From Anaeramoeba flamelloides (lineage: Eukaryota > Metamonada > Anaeramoebidae): a stretch of DNA of 64,000 nt. Below the pieces are notes generated by a model. The model was not told where the DNA came from and searched no databases. It saw nothing but the letters and a program-made list of their open reading frames with translations. The translations under genes and the position numbers were made by a program. Where the stretch lies: assembly GCA_027625915.1 (NCBI GenBank), contig JANTQA010000047.1:7254001-7318000 (forward strand), in the 5' to 3' direction. This document shows positions 1-10,831 of this stretch, piece after piece (the first letter of the stretch is position 1; each line of letters opens with the position of its first letter).

Positions 1-86
1 AAAACTTCATTTTAAGATAAAACTGACTTTATAATAAATCGATGCACGTGTAATATAATTAAGGTTAATATGTACTTTATTATTAT

Positions 87-2808
87 TTAAAAAAATTGAA
101 AAGTATTTTTAAAAAGATGGTCTTCATTTTTTTTAACCCAAGAAAGTATTTCATTCTGTGCAATGTTTGCCTCCGAAAGAGAAATTAAAGGATGGAATGC
201 GGAATATAATTCATAGCCAGAATCAATTATCCCAAAAATTGCTTCAGTGTCTGTTTTTTCCGAATACCTTTTATTAATAGATGTATTGCCCATTAATAAT
301 TTTGATCTTACATTTTGATATGCCACATATAATCTTTTTCGATTTTTTGGTATTGTAAATGGCAATTCAGGCTCTGTTGAAAAGCATTGGCCAGTTTTTC
401 TACGTTTATAAATAAAGTGTTTTAAATATTTTATTTTGAGCATACTGGTTGAATTCTTGGTGTTTATAGTTTTATAAATTGATTCCATTAAATTATTTTT
501 CATGAATTCCTACACATTTATTAATTATTGTTGTAAAATCGAAAAAATATTAAGAATGAAAAATAAAATTTGGTAATTAAGGGGAGAAGATTTTTTTAAA
601 AAATAAAATGAAATCTTATTGAGTTCCTAATAATAATTTTTTTTTTTTTTTTTTGTAATTTGTGTTTTGGCTGATAGAATAGATGAGTTGATGTCACCTA
701 AACAATTTATCAAGAGGGTGCGCCTTGTTTTTTAAATCGAAATTATCCCCTTTTCCAATATACAATCAAAAAAATTAAACTAAACTATTTTTCAGTCAAA
801 GGGGACCCGTTGTAATGCGTGAAATACATGAGTTTAAAGGGTTTAAATAGATATTAGAAGAAAAAAATTTATTTTGGAAATTTTCAAAATTGAAATCATT
901 TTTTCACATTTTTGCATTTTTTTTTAAAACCTCATTCAGTTGCAAAATTTTTTTGTTATATCAAGATCAATATTCACTTGGTAAAACGGTGTTTTTCTAA
1001 GGTTATAAAAACCATGGAAATGATTGTTGAGAAATCATATTGATTTCTATTGGAATTCTATTCAATCTTTGATCTTTTTATTTTTTTAATAAATGTGAAA
1101 AATTTTGACTTCATTTTCATAAATTCCTTTTTCAAATAGAGACCACAAATACCAACAAACTTCGTTTTGGGAACTTGGTTTATAAAAGAAAAGTATGGAA
1201 AACAAAGTGAAAATTGTTTCCTATTTATTATTCAAATACCAATAGAAGTTCATAACGAAAATTGTTGTTTTTCTCAATAGGGCCCTAAGAATTTGAGTTT
1301 TTCAATTTTTATGAAAATTTATTGATTAATTAGTTTTCTATCGTACATATATTAACAATTCTTTGATGTGTATTATTCTGTTTATTTCTTATTTGTTCTT
1401 CAAAGCACAATTATATAAAATAATTGATATTTTGAAAAAAATGCTGGGCCCCTTTGACTGAAACAGAGTTTATTTGGAATAACAATTAAAAACAATAAAT
1501 ACAAAAAGAAAAGAGAATAAAAACCTTTTTAATTTTTTCGCCGTTTTCTTTAAAAATGTCAAATTTGGTCAAATTGTTAGTAACAAAGCAAAGAATAAAT
1601 GACCTTTTTGGGCCAATGTAATTGATATAGCAATGTAACATTTCCGTTTTGGAATAATTTGGTAAGCATATTGGTGTCCAGCCAAGGTTTCTACTGAAGG
1701 TTGTATCAGAAACAAAATTATGTAACAACAAAAGATCGGCTTGGCCGATTGGCTTTTTCGAAGATTGGGTAACTTGGATTATGTGGGTAGGCGTCAGAAG
1801 GATTGTATAAAATAAACTTTTTGCTTTATAGGACAAAAAGGTTTTGGCTATCTTTTGGCGGGTTTGTGAGTTCAGCTTTAAAAACGGGATCCCCTTTACC
1901 GAAAATTGGATTTTGTTCATTCGGTTAATCAAATTATCATAAAACTTGTAAGTGCCATCAAAGATTGAATTCAATTCGATACGAAGGTTGTTCCTGATAC
2001 TTTCAAATCCCTGGTCCCTTAAAAAGACCAGTGTTTGGAAATATAGAAATTTTAACTGTCTTTTTAAGTTCTTTATGCAGTCACCTGCTTTTGAGACAAT
2101 CACATAAAGGAATGGCGGCCTCAATAAAAAGGCGATTTTATGTTGCCCAGCCTCTATCATTTTGATTTGATCGTTCATGTCATGAATGAAATTGACGAGC
2201 GCAAGCGGAATGCATAGAAAGCTCGCCAATTTGCCATTAGAGCCATAGCGCGAATAGATCGGTTTACCTGAAGTTGAAATAATGAAATAATGCTTTTTGT
2301 GGTTCATCCAGACTAGATCATTACTTCCTTCATTTTCGTGCTTTTGGTACCTTCTTCCGATCATTTGTTTTTTTGTTTTTTTCAGTGTTTTTGATTTATT
2401 TTCTTTTTCGATCCCTCTTTCTGTTTCTTTTTCTTTATCTTTTTCTTTATCTTTTTCTTTTTCTTTTTCTTTTTCGGTTTCTTTTTCTTTATCTTTTTCG
2501 GTTACTTTTTCTATTTCTAATTCTATTTCTATTTCTTTTTCCTTTTCCTTTTCCTTTTCTTTCTTTGTTTCTTTCTCTTTTTCTTTTTCTTTTTCTTTTT
2601 CTTTTTCTTTTTCTTCTCCTTCTCCTTCGTTTTTGTATTGTTCATTTGTTTTGGATTCTTGTACATTTGAATTTTCATTTTTTTCTTTGTTTGTCGCTTT
2701 TTGAGTTAATTCTTGAAGTGTTGTATTGCCCTTGTTACTATTATTTTTGTTTTTCTCTTTTTGTTGAGAAAGAGTTGGTATTTGATCAAAAGAATTTTTT
2801 TTACTCAT
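87..2808 (-). CDS. MON1: MON1-type vacuolar fusion protein, two exons
   Basis: Subunit of the Mon1-Ccz1 complex, the exchange factor that activates Rab7 on late endosomes. Exon 1 is 2808-1525 and exon 2 is 509-87, both phase 0, giving about 568 residues (human MON1 is about 556). I chose the ATG at 2808 (MSKKNSFDQ); an in-frame ATG 22 codons upstream lies in a T-rich stretch and looks less likely. Residues of roughly 50-145 are Lys/Glu-rich low complexity. Then come the family signatures: KHYFIISTSGKPIYSRYG, a longin-like fold, and 'LGWTPICLPNY'. Exon 2 supplies 'LKHFIYKRRKTGQCFS' and the closing 'YELYSAFHPL...LSWVKKNEDHLF', matching the MON1 C terminus. The donor is AAG/GTTTTT and the acceptor TGTAG/GAATTC. 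The 1015-bp intron is long because a terminal-inverted-repeat element sits in it. Divergent from the dynein light chain gene. Confidence 0.93.
790..1463. mobile_element. Non-autonomous TIR element inside the MON1 intron (family E1)
   Basis: The left end at 790 reads TTTCAGTCAAAGGGGACCC and the right end, on the other strand from 1463, reads TTTCAGTCAAAGGGGCCC. These are near-perfect terminal inverted repeats of about 18 bp on a 674-bp AT-rich element with no coding capacity. I see no clear target duplication. A diverged relative covers about 56529-57180, and shorter related pieces lie near 16078-16290 and 58020-58065. Superfamily not assigned. Confidence 0.75.
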
Positions 2809-3229
2809 TTGGTAAAAAGAGCGTTCTTGAAAAAAAAAAACAAAAAATGATAAGAATTCATTGTTCAAAAACACATCTAAATATTTATGTGAATAAATTG
2901 TAATATAATTAATTAGAAAGGCAAACCTAAAATCAACTGTCTACTTTAAATAGAATAAATGAGATTTTTAATGATGTTGCTTGATTTTTTTGTTAATTGG
3001 TCAATTCTTATATTTTTCGACTTGACCAATTTTTGAATTTGATAAAAGATATAATCATCGAGTAATCAATAATAAATTTCAAAAAAGTATTTCAAGTGGG
3101 ATTCACATGGGTACTTTTGGTGTCAGTTTTGGGAATATCAAAGTCATTAATACAGAGATAATAACTTGAATCTTTTCACAATCTCATTTTTTCTCTTTTG
3201 GTTTATCTTTCTTTTTCAAATATTGTTCA
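2809..3229. promoter_or_regulatory. Divergent promoter region of MON1 and the dynein light chain gene
   Basis: This 421-bp gap separates two outward-facing start codons. It holds a palindrome with perfect 10-bp arms at about 2995-3031 (AATTGGTCAA, a 17-bp loop, TTGACCAATT), and a T/C-rich leader directly before the ATG at 3230. The palindrome could be a binding site for a dimeric regulator or a hairpin; this is inference. Confidence 0.4.
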
Positions 3230-3523
3230 ATGAGCAACCAAAAAACACCTATTTTGTTCATTGAGATTGAAGGAAACGATATGAAAAACGAAATGAGGCG
3301 TGATGCTGTTGAGGTAGCAGTCCAAGGGTTGAATAACCAAAAGCTAACAAGCGAATTAGAAGTGGCAAAATTTATTAAAAAAAAGTTTGATTCGAAATAT
3401 GGTGAAACTTGGGTTTGTGTTGTTGGTTCGGAATTTGGATCGGTTGTAACGCCAATGCCAGGACACTACATTTTATTTCGTGTTGGAAATATGTCTATTC
3501 AGCTTTTTAAATTAAAAAAATAA
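3230..3523 (+). CDS. Dynein light chain, LC8/DYNLL type
   Basis: Small dimeric hub protein that binds dynein intermediate chain and many other partners. The 97-residue single-exon ORF is slightly longer than typical LC8 (about 89). Family landmarks are visible: 'NDMKNEMRRDAVEVAVQGL' (helix 1), 'EVAKFIKKKFDSKYGETWVC' (helix 2 into the first strand), 'VVGSEFGSVVT', and the C-terminal 'HYILFRVGNMSIQLFKLKK', corresponding to the usual FYLGQ...LLFK end. The region 'GHYILFRVG' departs from the near-invariant metazoan LC8 sequence, so this may be a divergent LC8 paralogue. The start is the first ATG after a pyrimidine-rich leader, and the stop is TAA. Confidence 0.9.
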   Translation: MSNQKTPILFIEIEGNDMKNEMRRDAVEVAVQGLNNQKLTSELEVAKFIKKKFDSKYGETWVCVVGSEFGSVVTPMPGHYILFRVGNMSIQLFKLKK

Positions 3524-4499
3524 CAAACCATCCTTTTTTTTTGTTAAAAAAAATGAAAAAAGGCTGAAGAAGGTTTTTTAAAAAACAACAAAAATCAAAA
3601 AAACATTTGTATTAATTTCTTTTTTTATTTTTTTCAGAAAGAAAAGGAATAAAAAGTGTATTAAAATAAAAAAAAACACAGTAGTTACAGGATTTCTACC
3701 TTTTTTGTTTCTTGATCATTTTATTATTAAAAGGGATTTGTTTGGAAATGATTAAAATAAAATTATCAATTTTCGAACAGCACAAACATCACAGCAAACA
3801 AAGAAATTACAGAAATCTTTTTTTTTCAACAACACATTTTGGAAGAGCAAAGTCATTTTAAAAAAGCGTCACAAAAAAGTTTTCACAAGTATCTTAAAAG
3901 CTGATGACAAACTCCAAGAGAACTCTGTTTTTAAACAAGAATTTAAATACTTTTTTGATCACATTATTTTCAAAATGGCTAACGACCAATATTAATTCTA
4001 TGGATAAAATAAAGAAGGTGTGACCAATACCATGTATAATATGTCCATTTTCATCAGAACGTATACAATTTCGGAATCCCACAATTGTTTAATTATTACT
4101 GGTTAGTTTTTTTTTTTTAATTTTCGTTCTTTTGGTATTTCATTTTTGGAACAAAATCTCCAAAGCACGATTATGAAAAAATTTTTTCAAAATAAAATCA
4201 AACATTTTCTAATTTTACACTTTTTAAGAACTTCAATTATACTAAACACTATTGGTTAATAAAAGATAGTTGATCAAAAAATATTTTTAAAGATATTTAA
4301 CAATTTAAGTTGCAAAATCTACTTTTACAGGTTTCTATTAATATTTTTTTTCAATTTAAAGGTAAAATATTTGAAAAATTTTACTCTTCTCAGCTAAGGG
4401 GTCATTTTAAAATCTTTTAAAAGTATTTTAAATCTGATGAATATCTTTGTACCAATGAATCAATTATTTGGATTATTAAAGAATTATTAGTTATTTCTA

Positions 4500-4990
4500 A
4501 AGTAAAAAAAACCTATGCACTCTAACACACTTGACGTCACTATACGGACTCTTTCATTAGGGTTTCCAAAATTTATAGGAATAAGGTAAAACAAAAGATT
4601 TTCTTGAGTTTTTTTCGAATTCTGGAATACCTAGGCACTTAACGACACTTCCTGCAGGTTTTTAATTTTTGTAATAAAAAGTAAAAAAAAAATGTTGGTT
4701 AACTTTTCCAAAATTTAAAAGAATTAAGTAAAATCAGAGATTTTTCTCTATTCTTTTAAATTTAGGAAAAGTGCTGTTAAGTTTTTTTTAATTTAAGAAA
4801 TAAACAGAAAATTTCAGAAATTTTCGGTTTATTTCTCAAATTTAAAAAAAGCTATGCCATCTGGGGACACTTCGGTTAAGTTTTTTTTTAATTTTTGAAA
4901 TAAACAGAAAATTTTTGAAATTTTCGAAACAAAATCAAAAAGTAAAAAAAAAAACCAAGTACTTGATGGACACGTAATAATTATCGTCAG
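4500..4990 (-). repeat. Tandem hairpin block, probable orphan LINE 3' end
   Basis: Successive imperfect palindromes occur: about 4705-4775 (TTTTCCAAAATTTAAAAGAAT pairing with ATTCTTTTAAATTTAGGAAAA) and about 4786-4850 (AATTTAAGAAATAAACAGAAA pairing with TTTCGGTTTATTTCTCAAATT). A partial repeat of the second follows at about 4886. The same hairpin motif occurs at about 20735-20870 and 36985-37050, in both cases immediately beside the 3' side of a minus-strand LINE fragment. I infer that it is the 3' untranslated tail of that LINE family. Confidence 0.45.
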
Positions 4991-5249
4991 TCATTTTTTT
5001 CCCTATTTGAGTTTTTTTAGATTATCAAAGTGTTTTCAAAGCCATTGATTATTATCTATTCAAAAAAATATCCTAAAGTTGAATTTAACAAAAATTCATA
5101 GTCACATCAATTTAAAAATTTTATCCCAACACAGACATTTTTTTTCCCAATAGAGACTTTTAGAAATCGTAGTACCACTTACAATAATAAAAATAACTAC
5201 CTCAAGATTTTTAAGAACTGCAAGGTTGATTATATTGTGAATAAAAACG

Positions 5250-5860
5250 ATTAACAAGAATGAAATGATAATTGTAAAACCCAATTCAAAATTTTTAATA
5301 CACCAAAATTTGATTTGATAAAAAAAAATCTTATTTAATGAAATCACCAAAAAATACCAAATTAACACCATTCACTAATTGAAATGTTAACAATTTTTAT
5401 AGATTACCATATTCACAAAATATAAATAATTATCAATATTTATAAATCACCCATATGTGCTAAAAATTTATGAGAGAGTAAAACAAAAAAAAATGAATAG
5501 CTAAATTTATTTAAATTCTATTAACTAGGAATATTGATCGATCAAATGATTAGAGACTATAAACTAATTTTATTTGAGTTCTTCTATTTTGACGAAATCA
5601 ACTTTAATCTAATATCAATTGTTGAAAAAAATGTTGATCTACCGAAAAAAGTTATGTAATTCAAAAAATGAAATAAAAACAAAAAAACTAAAAGATAAAA
5701 AAAAAGATTTTCATATTTTCACAAAGTTCAAAATTATTTCCGATTTCAATGAAATTGTATTATTGTGGTTGTTTGGACCGTTTTAACTGTATGGAAAATT
5801 TTGAATTTTAGTTTAGTAATAGTTTTATCTAACAAAAAATTTTCGATTTAATTTGTTCAT
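5250..5860 (+). repeat. Dispersed repeat R1, copy 1
   Basis: This roughly 0.6-kb stretch matches the reverse complement of about 35210-35800 along its length. Shared landmarks are TTGATCGATCAA (about 5537), GAGTTCTTCTATTTTGA, CAATTGTTGAAAAAAATGTT and TTTCAATGAAATTGTATTATT. A weaker third relative lies at 47960-48491. No coding capacity is evident. It is probably a non-autonomous mobile element. Confidence 0.65.
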
Positions 5861-6573
5861 ACTAGTGTTGTGGAAAACAATAACCCATTTTTTTTATCCC
5901 CTTACCGATTTTTTTATATTTGTAGTTAGAATTAAAGTGGGGAAAAATCAAGTGACTATGCATTTATACCAATAGACCGAAAAAATCAGAGTATGAGTAA
6001 CATAAAAAACGGGGAAAGGTAAAAAAATCTCAATAGAAACATTAAATTCGCAACAATAGTAAATAATAACAATCCGAATTATCTATATTTTTCTCTTTTA
6101 TGCATTTGTTTAGGATATGAATGTTTTGAGAAATCGTAATCTTTTACTCTTCATTAATTTTGTGTGTTTTTTGTATTGGTGTTCTATACAAGCTTTAATT
6201 ATTGTGTTCCATACCAAAACTTTATCTAAAAAATGAAAAAAATAATAATATTATGTTCTATTATTTTTAAGTTACTAATTCTTAATTATTTAAATAGACA
6301 TCAAAATTGTGAAATTAGACTTTTTCTTGAGAATTCAAAGAAAGAAAGAAAAAACTTTTATTTTTTATAAAAAAATTAATTAAATTTAATTTGTTTTATA
6401 AAATAAATCCTTTTTTTCTATATAAAGAGGTATAAATCCGAGGCAAATAAAAAGAAAAATTTTACTTTTAATAGGAAATTAAACTTTTTTAACTATAATC
6501 TGAAAAATGAAAATTCTATTTGTTATTGTTTATGAAAAGAAGATAAAATATATTTCTACCGTTATTCGGGTTA

Positions 6574-6730
6574 CAGCCAGTTCCACTTTTAAGGCAAAAA
6601 CTGCTACGAAATTTAAGGCACAAAAAAAATCTCAAATTAAGGCAAAAATTTAGATTCTAGCAAATAATTCGTATAAAAAAAAATTCTAAATTTTGTGCCT
6701 TTTTTTCCTTTGAAATACAAGTTCACTCAT
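6574..6730. mobile_element. Tc1/mariner-type MITE (family M1), decayed copy
   Basis: Starts TA/CAGCCAGTTCC and continues with AAGGCA-CAAA motifs and ATTTAGATTCTAGCAAATAATT, closely matching the intact element at 57621-57816. The right end is lost or too diverged to place, so the end given is approximate. Confidence 0.65.
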
Positions 6731-8080
6731 TTGGGTCTTTAAACTTTAATTTTGAGATTCAATGCTGTTTTTAAATGGTAATTTTTCAGCTTCATTTAAG
6801 ATTTACAATGAAAAACTATCGAAAAAATCAAAAAATGATCATTTTCGCAACTTCATTATCTTAACAAAAAGAGATTTTTTCTCAAGTACCAATAAAATAA
6901 TCCAGATTAAATATTAAGTCTTCGATCTGAAAGTAGTTATTTACAAGATATGAATCGACCTAAAAATGGATTTTTTACTCATTTTTACCACTCTTTACTA
7001 TCAAAAATGAAGAATTTGATTTTGAATATATTCTATTTGAATGATCATGTTGTAAATTGGAATGAAAGAAAATCGAAGTTAGACATTTTATTTCTTAAAA
7101 CTTTTAATTCGGATTGGAATTCGTATTAACTTTCCAAAAATTTTTCGAATTTGATCAGTTTTACTAATGTTCGCAATTGGAAATTTATATTTTTTTACAA
7201 AATAAGTTTCCATTTTTTTGACATGTTCAATTTTTTATTTCCCAGAAGCAACAGCTAAATGAAAATTAAAAAGAACCAAATTTTAAGACAATTACAAAAA
7301 ATTATATACAAGATCTTCCAACAATTAAAACTTGTTCAATACAATGAAACTTGTTTGTTTAAAAATTACACTTTACGAAAGAAAAATATTGATAATTCAC
7401 TAATATCTTTTTTTGTTTTTTGATACTGGAAAGTAGAATGAAAATTTTATTTTATTTAGCTTTTGATTTACAGTCTTTTAAAAACTTGCAAAATGATCCC
7501 TTGGATGGCTTTTGTTGAATATTTAAGGTTTAAAAAGAAAAACAATCATATTTTAATTTTTTTAAGTTGCTTAAATATTGAAATAAACCCAATATCAAGA
7601 AATCGATTTTCAAAGTTAGTCGAAGGTTTTTTATTTGATAGTTTTATTTTGGGTTATTTTCTCAAGTAAAAGCACAAAAAAAACAAAAAAAGAAACTCAA
7701 TTGTTATAATTCACTTCATCTAATTGTCTTTAAATTTTTCCACCTTCTCCCAGATTTCTGATTACTTTGAAACCTAAAAATAGAAAATTAAATTATTCTA
7801 AATATCAAAGGTATATCAATTGTAAAGCAAATATTGATGATCCTACCAACTTTACAAAAGGCAAGATCCAAAGTTTTAAAAATAAAAATGTTAAAACTTT
7901 AAAATTAAATTTTAAAAATCTCAATAAAGTTAAAAGATAAAAAGAGTTTCAAAACAAAAAAAACTAACCAAAAACTAAAAGATAAATCTGTACAAAACAG
8001 AGAAATTTCCAAATAATTATTTTTCAAGATCTCAAAATTTTATTTTTTTTTAAAGACACTTTTTTTGTTAATATTTCACC

Positions 8081-10831
8081 ATGTTCTATCATCGAGTGAA
8101 CGATTATTTGGTTGGTAAAACAATTGGAAAGGGAAACTTTGGAAAGGTTAAATTGGCAAAACATATACCAACAAATGAAATCGTAAATTTTACCTTTTTG
8201 TAGAAATAAAAAATGAATTAATATAATAATGAAATTTTTGAAAAATTGATCCTTTTGTTATTTTTCTTTGATTTAAAAAACAGGTTGCCATGAAAATTAT
8301 TAATAAACAAAAGCAATTTTTGACTGAAAAAACAAAAACACATCTCTTTCGAGAAATGGAGATTCTTCGACAATTGAACCATCCAAATTTAATCGAGGTC
8401 TATGAAATATTCGAAGACGCAGAGAATTGGTATATTATTATGGAGTACATTGAGGGTGGGGAGCTTTTAGATTTTTTAAGTCAAAAAAAGCGTCTCAAAG
8501 AACCATTAACAAGAAAATTTTTTGCCCAAATAGTTTCAGGTAATTGTTCAATTTTCTTTTCTTTTCAAAAGGCAACGTTATGTGCAAATCTACAGACTTT
8601 TATGTGAGAAATATTTCATTTCATTGAGTCAAGAGTTCAGTAAATTACCCCAGTGCTTCGATGGATGAAATTCAAAGATTTGTTGAAATTTAAATATTAC
8701 AAAAGTATCAGTTTTGTTTCTGAGCCTCAATCTCATTTTGAAAATTTTTTTTTTTTGTAACATTTTTAAAAAACAAATCTCAACTGGACAGAAAATCAAA
8801 ACATTTTTTCCATCCCCTCTTTTTTTTCATCCCAAAAAAAAATATAATCTTCGTCTTTATAAAAATTGGAATTAACATTTGTTTTCATTTTTTTTTGGTT
8901 CTGTTCCCCAAAAATATTTTTATTTTATAAACTAAAAAGGAATTTCATACTGCCACTCAAAAAACATTATCCACCGAGACTTAAAATTAGAAAATTTATT
9001 GCTCACAAAAGATCACAAAATCAAGATTATTGATTTTGGTTTATCAAATTTCTCAAAACGTGATGAATTATTAAACACGTTCTGTGGCTCTGCATCGTAC
9101 GCTGCACCCGAGGTGCTCCAAGGAAAAGAATATGATGGATTAAAATCAGATGTGTGGTCTTTAGCTGTGCTTTTATATGCGCTGCTTGTTGGAAAGTTTC
9201 CTTTTGGAAATAAGAACATCAAAGCATTAGTGCGGAAAATCAAAGCAAAGAAAGCGAGTTTCCCAAAATATTTGTCAAAAAGTGTGAAAGACCTGATTAA
9301 GAATATGCTAATAATAGATCCAAAAAGTAGGTACTCCATAAACCAAGTCAAAAACCACGAGTGGTTCCAATTGGACGAAACAATACCAGAATTATTAGAA
9401 GAAAAACCCAAGTACCCAGGTGATATGATCAATCCTTTAGTGGTTATCAAAATGGTGTCTCTTGGTTTTAATTATCAATCTGTTTTAAAGGATTTGCAAT
9501 CTAATAAATATTCCCAGCACATGGGAACTTATTTGATTATTCGAAAGCAAGCCATGGAGGGGAGGTTTGAAGAGTATCAAGAATTCAATCTTTATGATAT
9601 TGTAACCCTGGAATCATATTTGTCGCAACAAGATGATAATGATTCGAATCAAAATAATTCAAAAAATGATAAAAATAGTAAGGGTAATAATACTATTCGT
9701 AGCAGTAGTAGTAAAAGTAGTAATAGCCATAATAATAGTACTAACAGTAGTAGTAGCAGCAGTAGTAATAGCAGCAGTAATGGTAATAGTGATACTGATA
9801 ATATGTTAAAGTACCCGCTTCCAAAAGGTATTTCTTTTAAAAAACAATTACCGGACGGAAAAAAAAAAATGACATTGCTTGGAAGAAAAATTGATCAAAG
9901 TCTTAATGATTTTAGTTGTGGTGTTTTAAAAGTTAACAAACTTTTAGAAAAACATGTTTCACCACAATGTAATAAAATAAAAAATGATATCAACAAAAAT
10001 GAAAATCAAAAAATTAAAGAAAAAAAACGCTGCAAAAGAAAAAAGAAAAATAAATCCAAAAATGATAAAAATCTTTCGCGAACTAAAGACAAAACTCTTT
10101 TGCGAAGTAAAGAAAAAACTCAAGATCAGTATAAAAATGAAGTGAAAAAAGCGAAAGTTAGAAAGAATAAAGTTGGAACTAAATTAGATGGCCAAGATTC
10201 GGTTAATGATAAAGGAAAGATCGAGAAAAATCAAAGGAAGAAAAGAAACAATAAAAATAACAAAATGAACAATCTAAAAAATATCAAAAAGAGAAAGAGA
10301 AAGAAAACTAGAACGAAAAAGGCAAAGAAAACTAAAGAAGGGTGTGAAAAAGGGACTAATTTGAACAGAGTTAAGGACAAAGGGGAAAGGAATAAAATTG
10401 ATTCCCAAAATAAAAAAAAATCATCCAAACAAAAAAAAAACACAACAAAAAAAAAAGTAACAAATGTACATCAAAATAAAAAAAAAAAAAGGAATGTTGT
10501 AAAGCCAAAGAGAAAAAATAAGAAAGAATTAAAAAACGGAAAATCTTTCACAAAGACTTCATTTATTACAGAAAAATCATCAAAAACATTGTTACAATAC
10601 TCTAAAAAAATTTTAAAAAAAAATAATATTTTTTTTAATCAAAAGAGTAAATTTGTTTTAGATTGTGGAACTAAAGACAAAAATGAAGATTTAATTATAA
10701 AATTCCAAATTGAAATAACCAAATTGGATAATTTAAAATCCTTTCGAGCAATTACTTTTAAAAGTATTTCGTCATCAAACCACGAATTTCAACAATATTA
10801 CACATTAATAGTAAATCAATTTAAACCTTAA
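8081..10831 (+). CDS. MARK/PAR-1-type Ser/Thr kinase with UBA and KA1 domains
   Basis: Three exons: 8081-8182, 8284-8539 and 8940-10831, giving 749 residues. Junctions are ATC/GTAAAT...CAG/GTT (phase 0) and TCAG/GTAATT...AAAAG/GA (phase 1). The kinase domain shows the glycine loop GKGNFGKV, the VAMK lysine, HRDLKLEN (about 130), DFG (about 150), an activation loop LLNTFCGSASYAAPE with the usual LKB1-type Thr, and a UBA-like segment (about 285-320, 'VVIKMVSLGFNYQSVLKDLQ'). Residues of about 350-410 are Ser/Asn runs and about 445-675 are very Lys-rich. The last 70 residues ('FVLDCGTKDKNEDLIIKFQIEI...LRAITFKSI' region) fit a KA1 domain, which binds acidic membrane lipids. The kinase-UBA-KA1 order defines the MARK/PAR-1/KIN1 group, which regulates cell polarity and microtubules. 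The kinase core looks complete. Confidence 0.93.

Larger units (their letters stand above)
3524..8080. other. AT-rich intergenic region with repeats, no confident gene
   Basis: About 4.6 kb of very AT-rich DNA. It holds a hairpin-rich block (4500-4990), a dispersed repeat (about 5250-5860) and a short Tc1-type element (6574-6730), listed separately. A 62-codon minus-strand frame at 3894-4082 (MGFRNCIRSDENGHIIHGIG...) is less AT-rich than its surroundings and could be an exon, but I recognise no family and see no good splice partner. The rest shows nothing I can support. Confidence 0.6.

Noticed and set aside
2297-2903. Plus-strand Phe/Ser/Leu-rich ORFs
   Set aside because: They are antisense shadows of the Lys/Glu-rich tract of MON1.
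5102-5371. Hydrophobic 89-codon minus-strand ORF
   Set aside because: AT-rich sequence readily gives Phe/Ile/Leu frames, and it overlaps repeat R1. There is no family signal.
9013-9450. Minus-strand ORF over the kinase
   Set aside because: The opposite strand encodes conserved kinase motifs in frame. This is a shadow.
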